Source: Sphingobium sp. AS12 (GTDB lineage Bacteria; Pseudomonadota; Alphaproteobacteria; Sphingomonadales; Sphingomonadaceae). From it: DNA of 64,000 bases. The stretch is taken from NCBI RefSeq assembly GCF_019097845.1, contig NZ_JAHRGM010000024.1, positions 372,001 through 436,000 of the forward strand. Reading direction: 5' to 3'. Positions 52,485-61,063 of the stretch are shown piece by piece. A program made the translations under genes and the position numbers. The notes under the pieces are model-generated. The model made no database searches. It saw only the letters and a program-made list of their open reading frames with translations, and was not told where the DNA came from. Numbering within the stretch: the first letter of the stretch is position 1; each line of letters starts with the position of its first letter.

Positions 52485-54593
52485 TCAGAGCAGCTTGATC
52501 CCAAATCTCGCATAGCGCCGGTCGACACTCGGATCTAGCCGACGGGCGATGGCACTATCGACGGCGGCATCAGCATCCCGGTGCAATGCCTTCAAAACGA
52601 CCGCGCGCAGGAAACGACTGTCGCTTTGTCCTGGATTAGCGGCGAGTACGGCATCAAGATCTGCCAACGCCTGATCATATCGCTCCAGCCGATACCAGAC
52701 CATTGCACGACTATCGAGCGCAGCGCTCGTATCGTTGCTCAATTCAATGGCGGTCGTACAGTCCTTGACCGCACTGTCCAGCATGACCGATCGTGTGCCT
52801 TTGGCCCAGCAACGCTGGTTCATGAGCGACGGCGAGCCGGGCTTTTGGATAATTAGTTCATCAAAAATGGCCAAGGCGTCCTCCACCTTGCCATATTCGG
52901 CCAGCAATTCAGCTTTGCTGTTGAGATAAGCCGGGCGCATCTCGCCACCTAGTGCGATACGCTCGTCCAACAAAGACACGCCTTCAGCCAGATTGCCCTG
53001 CTCTGCCTTCATGAAAGCAACCCGACCAGTGGCCCATGCCGACGACGGATCAAGGGCGCGCGCCGATTCTCCATCAGCTAGTGCCGCCTTGATGTCACCC
53101 AGTTGATAGGCCGCGTTCGACCGCGCCATATAGGTTTCAACCGAAGGTGCGATCTCTACCGCGCGCGTTCTGTCGGCAAAGGCGGCCCGTCGGTCCCCAA
53201 CGCCTTCCAGGAAGGCCGCGCGGCTCACATAACCGCTCACCTCATCGGGATCGTCGGTAATGACCTTGTCGAAGATCGCCCTGATCGCACCGATCTGGCT
53301 CGAACTACGCATATCAGCTACAGCGATGTCCCACCGCCGACGAGTATCAGCGGGCGCTACAAGGCGTGGCGCGCGTGCCTGCGCCGTCGCGACGGCATCG
53401 CGCTCTGCGGGAATACGGGCGGCGGGAACTTCCCCACCCAGTGAATCTATACGCTCGTCCAGCGTGACGATGCCACCTTCCAGCTTCGTAGTGCGCGCAA
53501 TGTCAAATCCGGCGATACGCTCCTTCATGTCGGGCGTCCCGTCGATCGAAAATCCCTGCCCGTTGACTGGAAGCTTCAGGCGCAGTCGATCGCGCATACC
53601 AGACGGCGGGCGGACCGCCACCGGAATGGCGGACCAATTCGGCTTGCTGCGATCTGGCGCAAAGCTGACCGCATTGACCGCCCGCGTTACAAACCGCTTG
53701 CGACGCCGATCTTCGGTGACCCAAGGCGTCGTCGTGACGCCCCGCACCCTGATCGTCACATCACCTGTCTTGCTGTCCGGGATGATGGCGGCATCAGCAT
53801 ATTGTCCTTGGCCCAACCAAGTCTGAAAAAGGCTTTGGACCGCTTCTCGCTGTTCTTTTTCTCCCAACTGGTTCTTGGCCAGAATGATCTGCGCCGCCGC
53901 TGGCCCATGCAAGATGGCAGTCGCCTGGAAGGGGCTGGGCAAATCGACGCTGGTGCTTTCATCAGCATCGACCGACAGGTCCAGCATCGGTCGCGCATTT
54001 GCATGGGTCTCGATCCTAACCAATGCTGCACCATCGGCCCTGACCGGCAAGACATGGTAGAATGGTGGCGTATCCCGAATGTCTGCCATGCGCGATCCGC
54101 TGCCGGTTCCATCCATCCAGAATGTCTCGCCATCAATTGTGGTTCGCACCAGAATATGGTTGAATGCCGCCGCGCTGGGTAACCGATCCACGACAAAATC
54201 ACCCATACCGACATTTGCCAAAACCGGTTCGGCGTCGATTTTCATGGCATGTAACAATGCCAGCAGCAGCAGCGACTTGGCCTTGCAATCACCATAGCGC
54301 ACTTCCCACGTTTTCGCGGGTTTTTGCGGCAGGTAATTGCCGCCATCCATGCCAACTGCCAGATAGCGGATTTTGTCCTGCACCAGTTCAAGGGCAAGCT
54401 GCGCACGGCCCAGCGGCGTGTTCGACGCCTTCTCGATCGCGGCTACTTCCAGCGCGAGTGCGCTACCGGGATCGATCATGCCCTGCGTCGCATAAAGTGG
54501 CGCCATGACCTTGGAAACGTCAGCCCAATCAGCGAAATTCGTTAATTCCATCAAGGGCGGGTGCTGATAGCGCGACGGAGCATCTTGCGGCAT
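52485..54593 (-). CDS. Transglutaminase-like/TPR protein, C-terminal fragment of a frameshifted gene
   Basis: A 702-residue frame that carries a transglutaminase-like domain: ELVQDKIRYLAVGMDGGNYLP, VRYGDCKAKSLLLLALLHAM with the catalytic cysteine, AAFNHILVRT with the histidine and FWMDGTGSGS with the aspartate. The last 250 residues are TPR-like repeats (VETYMARSNAAYQLGDIKAA, ALAIFDELIIQKPGSPSL and similar). Its first residues, MPQDAPSRYQHPPLMEL, normally continue directly from a DUF3857 domain, which here is in another frame upstream with a 43-base overlap. It may be translated separately by coupling, or the whole gene is inactive. Confidence 0.8.
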   Translation of the reverse strand: MPQDAPSRYQHPPLMELTNFADWADVSKVMAPLYATQGMIDPGSALALEVAAIEKASNTPLGRAQLALELVQDKIRYLAVGMDGGNYLPQKPAKTWEVRYGDCKAKSLLLLALLHAMKIDAEPVLANVGMGDFVVDRLPSAAAFNHILVRTTIDGETFWMDGTGSGSRMADIRDTPPFYHVLPVRADGAALVRIETHANARPMLDLSVDADESTSVDLPSPFQATAILHGPAAAQIILAKNQLGEKEQREAVQSLFQTWLGQGQYADAAIIPDSKTGDVTIRVRGVTTTPWVTEDRRRKRFVTRAVNAVSFAPDRSKPNWSAIPVAVRPPSGMRDRLRLKLPVNGQGFSIDGTPDMKERIAGFDIARTTKLEGGIVTLDERIDSLGGEVPAARIPAERDAVATAQARAPRLVAPADTRRRWDIAVADMRSSSQIGAIRAIFDKVITDDPDEVSGYVSRAAFLEGVGDRRAAFADRTRAVEIAPSVETYMARSNAAYQLGDIKAALADGESARALDPSSAWATGRVAFMKAEQGNLAEGVSLLDERIALGGEMRPAYLNSKAELLAEYGKVEDALAIFDELIIQKPGSPSLMNQRCWAKGTRSVMLDSAVKDCTTAIELSNDTSAALDSRAMVWYRLERYDQALADLDAVLAANPGQSDSRFLRAVVLKALHRDADAAVDSAIARRLDPSVDRRYARFGIKLL

Positions 54594-55282
54594 TTCTGCT
54601 TGCTTGGCAGCGGCAGTGCCATGGCGATTTCGGTATAATTACCCTTCCGCACGGGTTGCGGCTTGGCTCCTTCCGCCAGCAAATGCCATCGCATCTGCTC
54701 CTTGGTCGGCCACGAAAAGCGCACATGGGCGTAATCCACGCGCGCGGGCAATGCCAGCAATGGCACCACGTCTTGGACGCGCCCGGCCAGCGCACTATCC
54801 TTCGCGGTAATGGTCAGACGCATTTGAAGAAGATCGCCGACCTGCAATCCTTCGACGGCCAGCGTAGCTGACAATATTCCCGTCAACTCCCGCTGTTCCA
54901 GCGTCTGTTCGCGCCGCAATATCGTGAACTTCTGTCCTTTGGCGAGCAGGTCAATCGTCGTACCATCGCGCAGGATCGACAGTTCGTGGACAATCAGGTC
55001 ACCCTTGTCAGGTGCCCATGGGACAACGAGGGTCGCGGCCTGCGACAAAATCTCAGCCGATGTGATCCGCGTCGCCTGATCGACATAGGTGGACAGCAGG
55101 CCATTTTCGATGCGGTGCTGGATGTCCAGCTTGGCCAGCGGCGTTGCGCCGGACGAAATAGGCACTTTTGCCGGCACGACCCACGCCGCAGCGGGCTGAT
55201 ATAAGGGCGTGTCACCGGCATGGGCGCTGGAAGGCGCGATAATGGCACATGCGGTCAAACCCGCTGAAATATACGAACGCAA
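54551..55282 (-). CDS. DUF3857 domain, N-terminal fragment of a frameshifted transglutaminase-like gene
   Basis: A 243-residue frame with a signal peptide (MRSYISAGLTACAIIAPSSAHA) and a DUF3857-like domain: IENGLLSTYVDQATRITSAE, ILRDGTTIDLLAKGQKFTILRRE and VEGLQVGDLLQMRLTITAKDS. After ALPLPSK the frame becomes unlike the family and stops at 54551, while the expected continuation QAEMPQDAPSRYQ is read in the other frame. A one-base loss near 54598-54606 would explain this. In relatives the two parts are one periplasmic protein. Confidence 0.75.
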   Translation of the reverse strand: MRSYISAGLTACAIIAPSSAHAGDTPLYQPAAAWVVPAKVPISSGATPLAKLDIQHRIENGLLSTYVDQATRITSAEILSQAATLVVPWAPDKGDLIVHELSILRDGTTIDLLAKGQKFTILRREQTLEQRELTGILSATLAVEGLQVGDLLQMRLTITAKDSALAGRVQDVVPLLALPARVDYAHVRFSWPTKEQMRWHLLAEGAKPQPVRKGNYTEIAMALPLPSKQKCRKMLRRAISTRP

Positions 55283-55389
55283 TCTTTCCCCCGACGTACA
55301 GCCGACTAATGCTCAAACCCTATAGCGGTTGAGTCAAATGTCGAGGGGCTGTCGAACTGGCGCGGAAGGCGCAACAGCCAGGTTGTGAT

Positions 55390-56061
55390 TCAAGCCGATG
55401 GCCGATCCCGATACAGCGCCGGAAACATCGCCTTGAACGCCGCCAGCTTGGGGGCGTCCCAGCGCAATATGTAGGGATGGCGCGGGTTCTTCGTCATGAA
55501 GTCCTGATGATAGGCGTCAGCGTCCTGAAAACCGGTGAAGCGCTCCACCTTGGTCACCACCGGGTCGCGCCACAGGCCCGCCTTGCTGAGCTGCGCCAGA
55601 TAGGCGGTCGCTGCCTTGCCCTGCTCGGCGTTCAGCGGGAAGAGCGCGCTGCGATATTGGGTGCCATGGTCTGGCCCCTGATAGTTGAGCGTTGTGGGAT
55701 CGGCGATGACCGAGAAGAAGATGCGCAGCAGCGTGGCGTAGCTGACCTGTTTGGGATCATAGGTGACGCGGACGGCTTCGGCAAAGCCGGTGCCGCCGCC
55801 GCTGACCATCTCATAATCGACGCGGCGGTTGGCCGGGCCACCGGCAAAGCCGGACTTGACCAGATGGACGCCCTTCACATGGGAAAAGACGCCCTCCACG
55901 CCCCAATAGCAGCCGCCCGCGAACACGGCGGTTTCCAGCTTGCGGGTGGGCGCGGCGTCAATGGTGGCGACAGGGGCCAGGACCGGGCGCTCGGCGCGCG
56001 CCGGGGACGCGACGGCGAGCGCCGCGAAAATGGCGAGGCTGATGCCGTCAGAGCGCCGCAT
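55390..56061 (-). CDS. msrA: Exported peptide methionine sulfoxide reductase MsrA
   Basis: A 223-residue enzyme that reduces methionine S-sulfoxide in proteins. The signal peptide ends near ASPARA (about residue 23), which would put it in the periplasm. AVFAGGCYWGVEGVFSHVKGV holds the nucleophile C51. NYQGPDHGTQYRSALFPLN and YHQDFMTKNPRHPYI are the remaining conserved blocks. The ATG at 56061 is inside the end of a 50-residue frame on the same strand, and coupling is likely. No MsrB is adjacent. Confidence 0.93.
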   Translation of the reverse strand: MRRSDGISLAIFAALAVASPARAERPVLAPVATIDAAPTRKLETAVFAGGCYWGVEGVFSHVKGVHLVKSGFAGGPANRRVDYEMVSGGGTGFAEAVRVTYDPKQVSYATLLRIFFSVIADPTTLNYQGPDHGTQYRSALFPLNAEQGKAATAYLAQLSKAGLWRDPVVTKVERFTGFQDADAYHQDFMTKNPRHPYILRWDAPKLAAFKAMFPALYRDRPSA

Positions 56062-56200
56062 GATTGGTGCTGGTCGCGGCGATCGCGGGGGAGCTGAGGA
56101 TCGGCTGTTCATCGGGCTGGAGCAGTACCATGCCGACGGCACCGATCGCAAACCCGCCCAGAAAGCGCAGGAACAATTCGGATTTCAAAAACGTCAACAT
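56048..56200 (-). CDS. Small membrane protein overlapping msrA, 50 residues
   Basis: An ATG at 56200, nine bases after AAAGG, opens a 50-codon frame that begins MLTFLKSELFLRFLGGFAIG and contains one hydrophobic helix (about 8-27), then a soluble tail with PDEQP. The stop lies 14 bases inside msrA. The overlap and the helix favour a real gene, but I do not recognise a family. Confidence 0.5.
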   Translation of the reverse strand: MLTFLKSELFLRFLGGFAIGAVGMVLLQPDEQPILSSPAIAATSTNHAAL

Positions 56201-56525
56201 GGCCTGTGCCTTTCTTATTCTTTGGTTTCGGCGGTTCAGGCCGATCGGTTACACCCTGCTGTCTTGCCCCTTGCTGAACATCGCGCCGCACGGGTGCGGC
56301 TTTCGACCAAGCCAAGGAACAGAACGACGAACGGGGCGTCGCCTTAAATCAGTTTCACTATGCAACGTGCATATAGAGCGTTCCGCGCTGCCTGCAAGAC
56401 GGCGCGGGTGGAAAAGGACCGTTTCTGTTTGTGTGGGAATGGGGGCGTTGGCGTCTGGACGCCCCACCCCTCCACCACTGGCTTCGCCAGCGGTCCCCCT
56501 CCTCAAGCAAGCTTGGGGAGGACTG
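56201..56525. repeat. Gene-free gap with a palindromic repeat at 56451-56521
   Basis: The stretch holds a repeat at about 56451-56521 with CCCCACCCCTCCACCACTGG, a CTGGCTTCGCCAG hairpin and the ending AGCAAGCTTGGGGAGGACTG, a type common in sphingomonads. The remaining 250 bases should contain the promoter of the small gene and msrA; no convincing -35/-10 pair was found. Confidence 0.7.
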
Positions 56526-57728
56526 TTATTTCAGCGCGGCGCAGGCTTCCTGGATGCGGGTGCAGGCCTTTTTCAGCACCTCTTCCGACGTCGCATAGCT
56601 GATGCGGAAGGCAGGCGAGAGGCCGAAGGCGGCGCCGTGGACTGCGGCGACCTTGGCCTCGTCCAGGAAATAGCCGATCAGCGTTTCGTCGCTGTCGATC
56701 GTCACCCCCTTGGGCGTCACCTTGCCGATCACGCCGCTGGCGTCGGGATAGACATAGAAAGCGCCTTCGGGCGTCGGGCAATCGAGGCCCGGCGCGTCGT
56801 TCAGCATCGCGACGACCATGTCGCGGCGCTTCTTGAAGGCGGCGTTGCGATCCTCCAGAAAATCCTGCGGCCCGGTGAGCGCGGCGACGGCGGCGGCTTG
56901 GCTGATCGAGCAGGGGTTGCTGGTCGACTGCGATTGCAGCTTGCCCATCGCCTTGATGATCCATTCGGGACCGCCGGCAAAACCGATGCGCCAGCCGGTC
57001 ATGGAGAAAGCCTTGGAGCAGCCATTGACCGTCAAGGTGCGGTCATAGAGTTCCGGGCAGACCTGCGCGATGGTGGCGAAGGGGGTGGTCGCATACCAGA
57101 CATGCTCATACATATCGTCGGTCATGATGAGGACATGGGGATGGCGCAGCAGCACGTGCGCCAGTTCCTTCAGTTCCGCCGCCGAATAGGCCGCGCCACT
57201 GGGGTTGGACGGCGAGTTCAGCATCACCCATTTGGTGCGCGGGGTGATCGCGGCGTCGAGCTGGGCGGCGGTGATCTTGTAGCCCTGGCTCGCCGGCCCC
57301 TCGATGAACACCGGGGTGCCGCCGGCAAAGTTCACGATGTCGGGATAGCTGACCCAGTAAGGCGCGGGGATGATGACCTCATCGCCCGCGTCCACGGTCG
57401 CGACCAGCGCGTTGAACAGGGTGTGCTTGCCGCCGGAGTTCACCGTGATCTGGCTGCGCTTGTAGGCCAGGCCATTGTCGCGCTGGAATTTGAACATCAC
57501 CGCTTCCTTGACGTCGGCAGTGCCGTCCACGTCGGTATAGCGGGTCAGATTGTTGCGAATGGCGGCAATGCCCGCTTCCTTGACGAAATCGGGCGTGTCG
57601 AAGTCCGGCTCGCCCGCCGACAGGCCAATCACGTCCACGCCCTGCGCCTTGAGCGCATTCACCCGCGCGCTCATGGCGAGCGTGGCGGAAGGCTGGATAC
57701 GACCAAGGGCGGCGGAAGTCTGGCTCAT
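56526..57728 (-). CDS. aspC: Aspartate aminotransferase (class I, PLP-dependent)
   Basis: A 400-residue cytoplasmic aminotransferase, likely converting oxaloacetate and glutamate to aspartate. GLSAGEPDFDTP (35-46) and NSGGKHTLFNALVAT are class I-gamma landmarks, NSPSNPSGAAYS binds PLP, and K239 in NGCSKAFSMTGWRIGF forms the Schiff base. The ATG at 57728 fits the family start MSQTSAALGRIQPSATLAMS. Substrate could extend to aromatic amino acids. Confidence 0.93.
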   Translation of the reverse strand: MSQTSAALGRIQPSATLAMSARVNALKAQGVDVIGLSAGEPDFDTPDFVKEAGIAAIRNNLTRYTDVDGTADVKEAVMFKFQRDNGLAYKRSQITVNSGGKHTLFNALVATVDAGDEVIIPAPYWVSYPDIVNFAGGTPVFIEGPASQGYKITAAQLDAAITPRTKWVMLNSPSNPSGAAYSAAELKELAHVLLRHPHVLIMTDDMYEHVWYATTPFATIAQVCPELYDRTLTVNGCSKAFSMTGWRIGFAGGPEWIIKAMGKLQSQSTSNPCSISQAAAVAALTGPQDFLEDRNAAFKKRRDMVVAMLNDAPGLDCPTPEGAFYVYPDASGVIGKVTPKGVTIDSDETLIGYFLDEAKVAAVHGAAFGLSPAFRISYATSEEVLKKACTRIQEACAALK

Positions 57729-57854
57729 GGTAATTATCTTTCGAAAGAATCCCCGTATCCGCAAGCAAAGCGGACGCGGCGGTCCTTAGTGCGCAACAGA
57801 CGCAGGGGCAACCGGCCAGTTCAGGCTTAATGGATTTACGGCAGAATGATGTGG

Positions 57855-58478
57855 CTAATGGGCCAGAGTCGCCGCGACCATGCCGCGCGCGGCGTTGCCG
57901 ATGAAGAAACCATTGTCCAGATCATGCGGGCGCAGATCGGCCTCGACCGCCTCCCCCATGTCGATCAGGCTTTGGCGCAAAATGCCCGGCAACAGGCCGC
58001 GCGACAGTGGCGGGGTGAGCAATTTGTCGCCGCGCTCGACAAAGATCGAGGAATAGCAGCCTTCGGTCAGATAGCCCTGCGCGTCGATCAGCGCGACTTC
58101 ATAGGTGCCGCCACGCGCCAGCGCATCGCGATAGAGCGACCGGTCGGTCGTTTTGTGCAGCAGCCGCAGGTCGTCGGCAGGCGCATGGCGCGGCACCACC
58201 TTGACCGGGACGATCGCGGCGGGCCAGGCAACCGCATCGCGCACCTCGATCGCCACCGCCCCACCGCGCGACACCATCAGCCGCACCCGGCTATGGTCGC
58301 GCAGGCGGAAGGTCGCGGCCTGCAATTCGTTGCGCACGCCGTGGCGATCGAAGGCAAAGCCAAGCGCATCGGCGCTCGCCTTCAACCTTGTGAGGTGCAG
58401 CTCCAGCAACCTGATGCCTTCGAGCGGATCGAAGGCCATGGTTTCGAGCAGATCATAGCGTCCATCGGCCAGTGACAT
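57855..58478 (-). CDS. pabC: Aminotransferase class IV, probable aminodeoxychorismate lyase
   Basis: A 207-residue fold-type IV PLP enzyme. LLHKTTDRSLYRDALARG carries the PLP lysine, YEVALIDAQGYLTEGCYSSIFVE the glutamate that contacts the pyridine nitrogen, and LLTPPLSRGLLPGILRQSLI the end of the fold. Placed 33 bases after the pabB-like gene on the same strand, it should release p-aminobenzoate from aminodeoxychorismate for folate synthesis. A D-amino acid or branched-chain transaminase role is less likely given context. Confidence 0.85.
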   Translation of the reverse strand: MSLADGRYDLLETMAFDPLEGIRLLELHLTRLKASADALGFAFDRHGVRNELQAATFRLRDHSRVRLMVSRGGAVAIEVRDAVAWPAAIVPVKVVPRHAPADDLRLLHKTTDRSLYRDALARGGTYEVALIDAQGYLTEGCYSSIFVERGDKLLTPPLSRGLLPGILRQSLIDMGEAVEADLRPHDLDNGFFIGNAARGMVAATLAH

Positions 58479-58511
58479 TGCCCTTATTCCAAGCCGTTGG
58501 CGGCAAATATG

Positions 58512-59687
58512 TCAAGCGCCAGCAAGAAACCGCCCCTTGGCCAGACATTCCGCCCATTCCGAAGCGGCGTCCGAATCCACCACCAGACCAGAGCCAAGCC
58601 CCAACCGTCCGACGCCCGCGCCTTCATCGATGGTCAGCGTGCGGATCGCGACGTTGAACGCGGCGTCGCCATCCGGGTCGATCCAGCCCATGGAGCCTGT
58701 ATAGACGCCGCGCGCATGGGGTTCGAGCGCGTCGAGTATCTCCATCGCCCGCACTTTTGGGGCGCCGGTGATCGAACCGCACGGGAACAGCACGCGCAGC
58801 ACATCGACCGGCGACAGGCCGGGCAGGATGCGCGCGCGCACGGTCGACACCAGCTGGTGGACGGTCGGATAGGTCTCCACCTTGAACAGGTCCGGCACGG
58901 TCACGCTGCCCGCGCGCGACACGCGCGACAGGTCGTTGCGCAACAGGTCGACGATCATCAGATTTTCCGCGCGCTGCTTGGCGTCGCTTTGCAGCCATTG
59001 GGCCAGCGCCGCGTCCTGTTGCGGGTCGGCATGGCGGGTTGCGGTGCCCTTCATCGGCCGCGCGGTCAGCTGGCCGCGCACCAACGTGAAGAAGAGTTCG
59101 GGCGAAAAGGACAGCAACGCCTGCCCGCCAGTGCGGATGACTCCGCCATAGCCCGCCGCCGCGCGGGGGCGGATCGCGGCATAGAGCGCCATCGGATCAC
59201 CGATGACGCTCGTTTCGCAGGGGAAGGTCAGGTTCGCCTGATAAATGTCGCCCGCGCGGATATAGTCCTGCACCGCGTCGAACGCCGCGCGATACTCGGC
59301 CTCGTCGATCAGCGGGCGGGGTGGCGTCACGCTGGCACCGGCCGGATCGGGCAGCAGGTCGGGCAGCGTCCCCGGCGCGATCAGCCGCACCCCTTCAAAC
59401 AGGCCGAACCACAGCAGCGGCCCGGCTTTGCTGTCCGCCTGACGACGGCGGGCGATCGGCGCGAGCCGCTCCTCCAGCGCAAGGCCGGCCTCATAGGCCA
59501 TATAGCCTGCGACATGCAGCCCGCTCTCGCGCGCGTCGGCCAGCCGGTCGAGCGCGGGCTGGACCTCGTCCATGCTATGCGCCGCGATGATGCCAACCGG
59601 ATCGCGATAGAGCCGCGCCGGGGCAGCGCCACGCAAGCGCGCATCGTCGAACAGGGCAAAGACTTCGGACGGACCGGGGAGACGCAT
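58512..59687 (-). CDS. pabB: Aminodeoxychorismate synthase component I
   Basis: A 391-residue chorismate-binding enzyme that aminates chorismate for p-aminobenzoate. Motifs include DIYQANLTFPCE, LLSFSPELFFTL, the RPMKGTATR variant of the PIKGT block, NLMIVDLLRNDLSRVS and FPCGSITGAPKVRAMEILD. The glutamine amidotransferase component PabA is not in the window. It is followed by a class IV aminotransferase, completing the route. Confidence 0.93.
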   Translation of the reverse strand: MRLPGPSEVFALFDDARLRGAAPARLYRDPVGIIAAHSMDEVQPALDRLADARESGLHVAGYMAYEAGLALEERLAPIARRRQADSKAGPLLWFGLFEGVRLIAPGTLPDLLPDPAGASVTPPRPLIDEAEYRAAFDAVQDYIRAGDIYQANLTFPCETSVIGDPMALYAAIRPRAAAGYGGVIRTGGQALLSFSPELFFTLVRGQLTARPMKGTATRHADPQQDAALAQWLQSDAKQRAENLMIVDLLRNDLSRVSRAGSVTVPDLFKVETYPTVHQLVSTVRARILPGLSPVDVLRVLFPCGSITGAPKVRAMEILDALEPHARGVYTGSMGWIDPDGDAAFNVAIRTLTIDEGAGVGRLGLGSGLVVDSDAASEWAECLAKGRFLAGA

Positions 59688-59781
59688 GGCGGCTTATTAA
59701 CAGGCTTTTGCGCGGGCGAAAGGGCCAGTAAGGGAATATGCTGTGTTGCCTGGCCGTGGCGCAGCCCCTACCTAAACGCCT

Positions 59782-60165
59782 ATGCCCGACCAGACCCCCA
59801 AAGCCGCCCCCGATCGTCCGCTTGGCGCCGCCATCGGCCTGGCGCTGCGCGGGCGCTGCCCGGCCTGTGGCGAGGGACGGATGTTCGCCCGCTTCCTCAA
59901 GCCGACGACCGCCTGCGCCCATTGCGGCCAGCGCTGGGACGCGCATCAGGCCGACGACTTCCCCTCCTATATCGTCATCCTGTTGCTGGGCCATATATTA
60001 GTGCCGCTTATGATCGAGGTGAACAGCGCACTCGACATTCCGCTGGGTTGGCAGGCCGCGATCTGGCCGAGCCTGGCGCTGCTGCTGGCGGTCGCGATGA
60101 TCCAGCCGGTCAAGGGCGCAGTCATCGCCTTCCAATGGTCGCGGCGGATGCACGGGTTTGGGTAA
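59782..60165 (+). CDS. DUF983 family membrane protein
   Basis: A 127-residue protein. An N-terminal zinc ribbon is made by CPAC (about 30-33) and CAHCGQRW (about 52-59). Two hydrophobic helices follow (SYIVILLLGHILVPLMIEV and AAIWPSLALLLAVAMIQPVKG). The arrangement RGRCPACGEGRMFARFLKP is diagnostic of DUF983. Function is unknown. It is divergent from pabB. Confidence 0.9.
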   Translation: MPDQTPKAAPDRPLGAAIGLALRGRCPACGEGRMFARFLKPTTACAHCGQRWDAHQADDFPSYIVILLLGHILVPLMIEVNSALDIPLGWQAAIWPSLALLLAVAMIQPVKGAVIAFQWSRRMHGFG

Positions 60166-60244
60166 TGCTGAAGTTGAGGATCATGACCTGACAAGCCCGC
60201 CCTTTAAGGCGGGTAAGTCGCCTAGGGAGCTGACTCACCTCACT

Positions 60245-60355
60245 CGTCACCCTCAACTTGTTTCAGGGTCCATTTCGCCGGATCAAGCGGTGGTTCGTAA
60301 CGAGAAATGGATGCTGAGCCGAAGGCCAGCGCAGCTAAATAAATTCAGCATGACG
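60245..60355. repeat. Degenerate CGTCACCCT...AGCATGACG palindromic repeat, family D
   Basis: Starts CGTCACCCTCAACTTGTTTC, contains AAATGGATGCTGAG, and ends AAATTCAGCATGACG. The outer CGTCA/TGACG and inner blocks match a repeat type common in sphingomonads, with the middle eroded. A CCCGCC/GGCGGG hairpin at 60196-60213 lies just upstream. Both fill the 220-base convergent gap. Confidence 0.75.
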
Positions 60356-60385
60356 AAGTGAAATGACCTTTCACTATGTCCCCAA

Positions 60386-60823
60386 TCACCCCGGCTGGCG
60401 GATGAAATTCAGTTCCATCGCCTCGCGCAGCGTCTCGTCAATCTCGCGGCGGCCTTCGGCGCCATGGGTGACGACGGTGGTGTCGCAGGTGGCGACGCAG
60501 ACGCCTTTCTGGAACCCCGCCGAGCTGATCGTCCAGCTGGTCCGGCCGATATGGCCGATCGCGCAATGGACGTCGAACGGATAGGGGAAGTGCGATTCCT
60601 CGATGAAGTTGAGGTTCACATTCGCCACCAGCCAGCGCACGCCCTGTTCCTGCGGATGGCGGCCCATATGATGGTGAAAGCGGATACGCGCGGTCTCGAA
60701 GATACCGGAAATCGCCACATTATTGATGTGGCCCATCGTATCGAGATCCTGAAAGCGGGTGTCGATGCTGGTAACGAAGCGATAGGCTTCGGGACTGAAA
60801 CGCCAGGATTCGGGTTTGGCCAT
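60386..60823 (-). CDS. Acyl-CoA thioesterase (4HBT hotdog family)
   Basis: A 145-residue single hotdog-domain protein. TRFQDLDTMGHINNVAISGIFETAR is the 4HBT signature with the active-site aspartate region (near 27-30). LVANVNLNFIEESHFPYPFDVHCAIGHIGRTS and the CVATCDTTVVT strand match the family. Substrate chain length is unknown. The ATG at 60823 was chosen because it gives the normal family length; the frame continues upstream only as an antisense shadow of the receptor gene. Confidence 0.88.
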   Translation of the reverse strand: MAKPESWRFSPEAYRFVTSIDTRFQDLDTMGHINNVAISGIFETARIRFHHHMGRHPQEQGVRWLVANVNLNFIEESHFPYPFDVHCAIGHIGRTSWTISSAGFQKGVCVATCDTTVVTHGAEGRREIDETLREAMELNFIRQPG

Positions 60824-61063
60824 GTCCTGCTTTCCAATAAGATAGGGATGGCAATGCCATAGCCATGCTGACGAGTGATGCAATCGCGCCCGCGAAAATG
60901 GCGCGACTGCGACCTTTATGACACAATCTAGCGCAAGATCCGCGCGCATCACAAGAGTGTCACGCAGACGACGCCAATCCGTCAAGCTCCTCTCATTGCG
61001 GTGCAACATCCCGCGCCTACGGCCCCGGACCAAGCCGATCACGGTCATCCAAGGGGAAATTTC
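60824..61063. promoter_or_regulatory. Divergent promoter region of thioesterase and receptor genes
   Basis: A 240-base gap without a gene. TGACAC near 60929 and GTGTCA near 60968 form a wide inverted pair, and TGTCA-type hexamers recall PhoB boxes, but the spacing does not give a convincing site. AAGGGGA near 61051 is the receptor's ribosome binding site. Confidence 0.3.

Noticed and set aside
56064-57830. A 588-codon plus-strand frame
   Set aside because: Antisense to aspC and the small gene upstream of msrA, and includes repeat sequence.
60158-60361. A 67-codon frame after the DUF983 gene
   Set aside because: Encoded almost wholly by the degenerate family D repeat, with no ribosome binding site.
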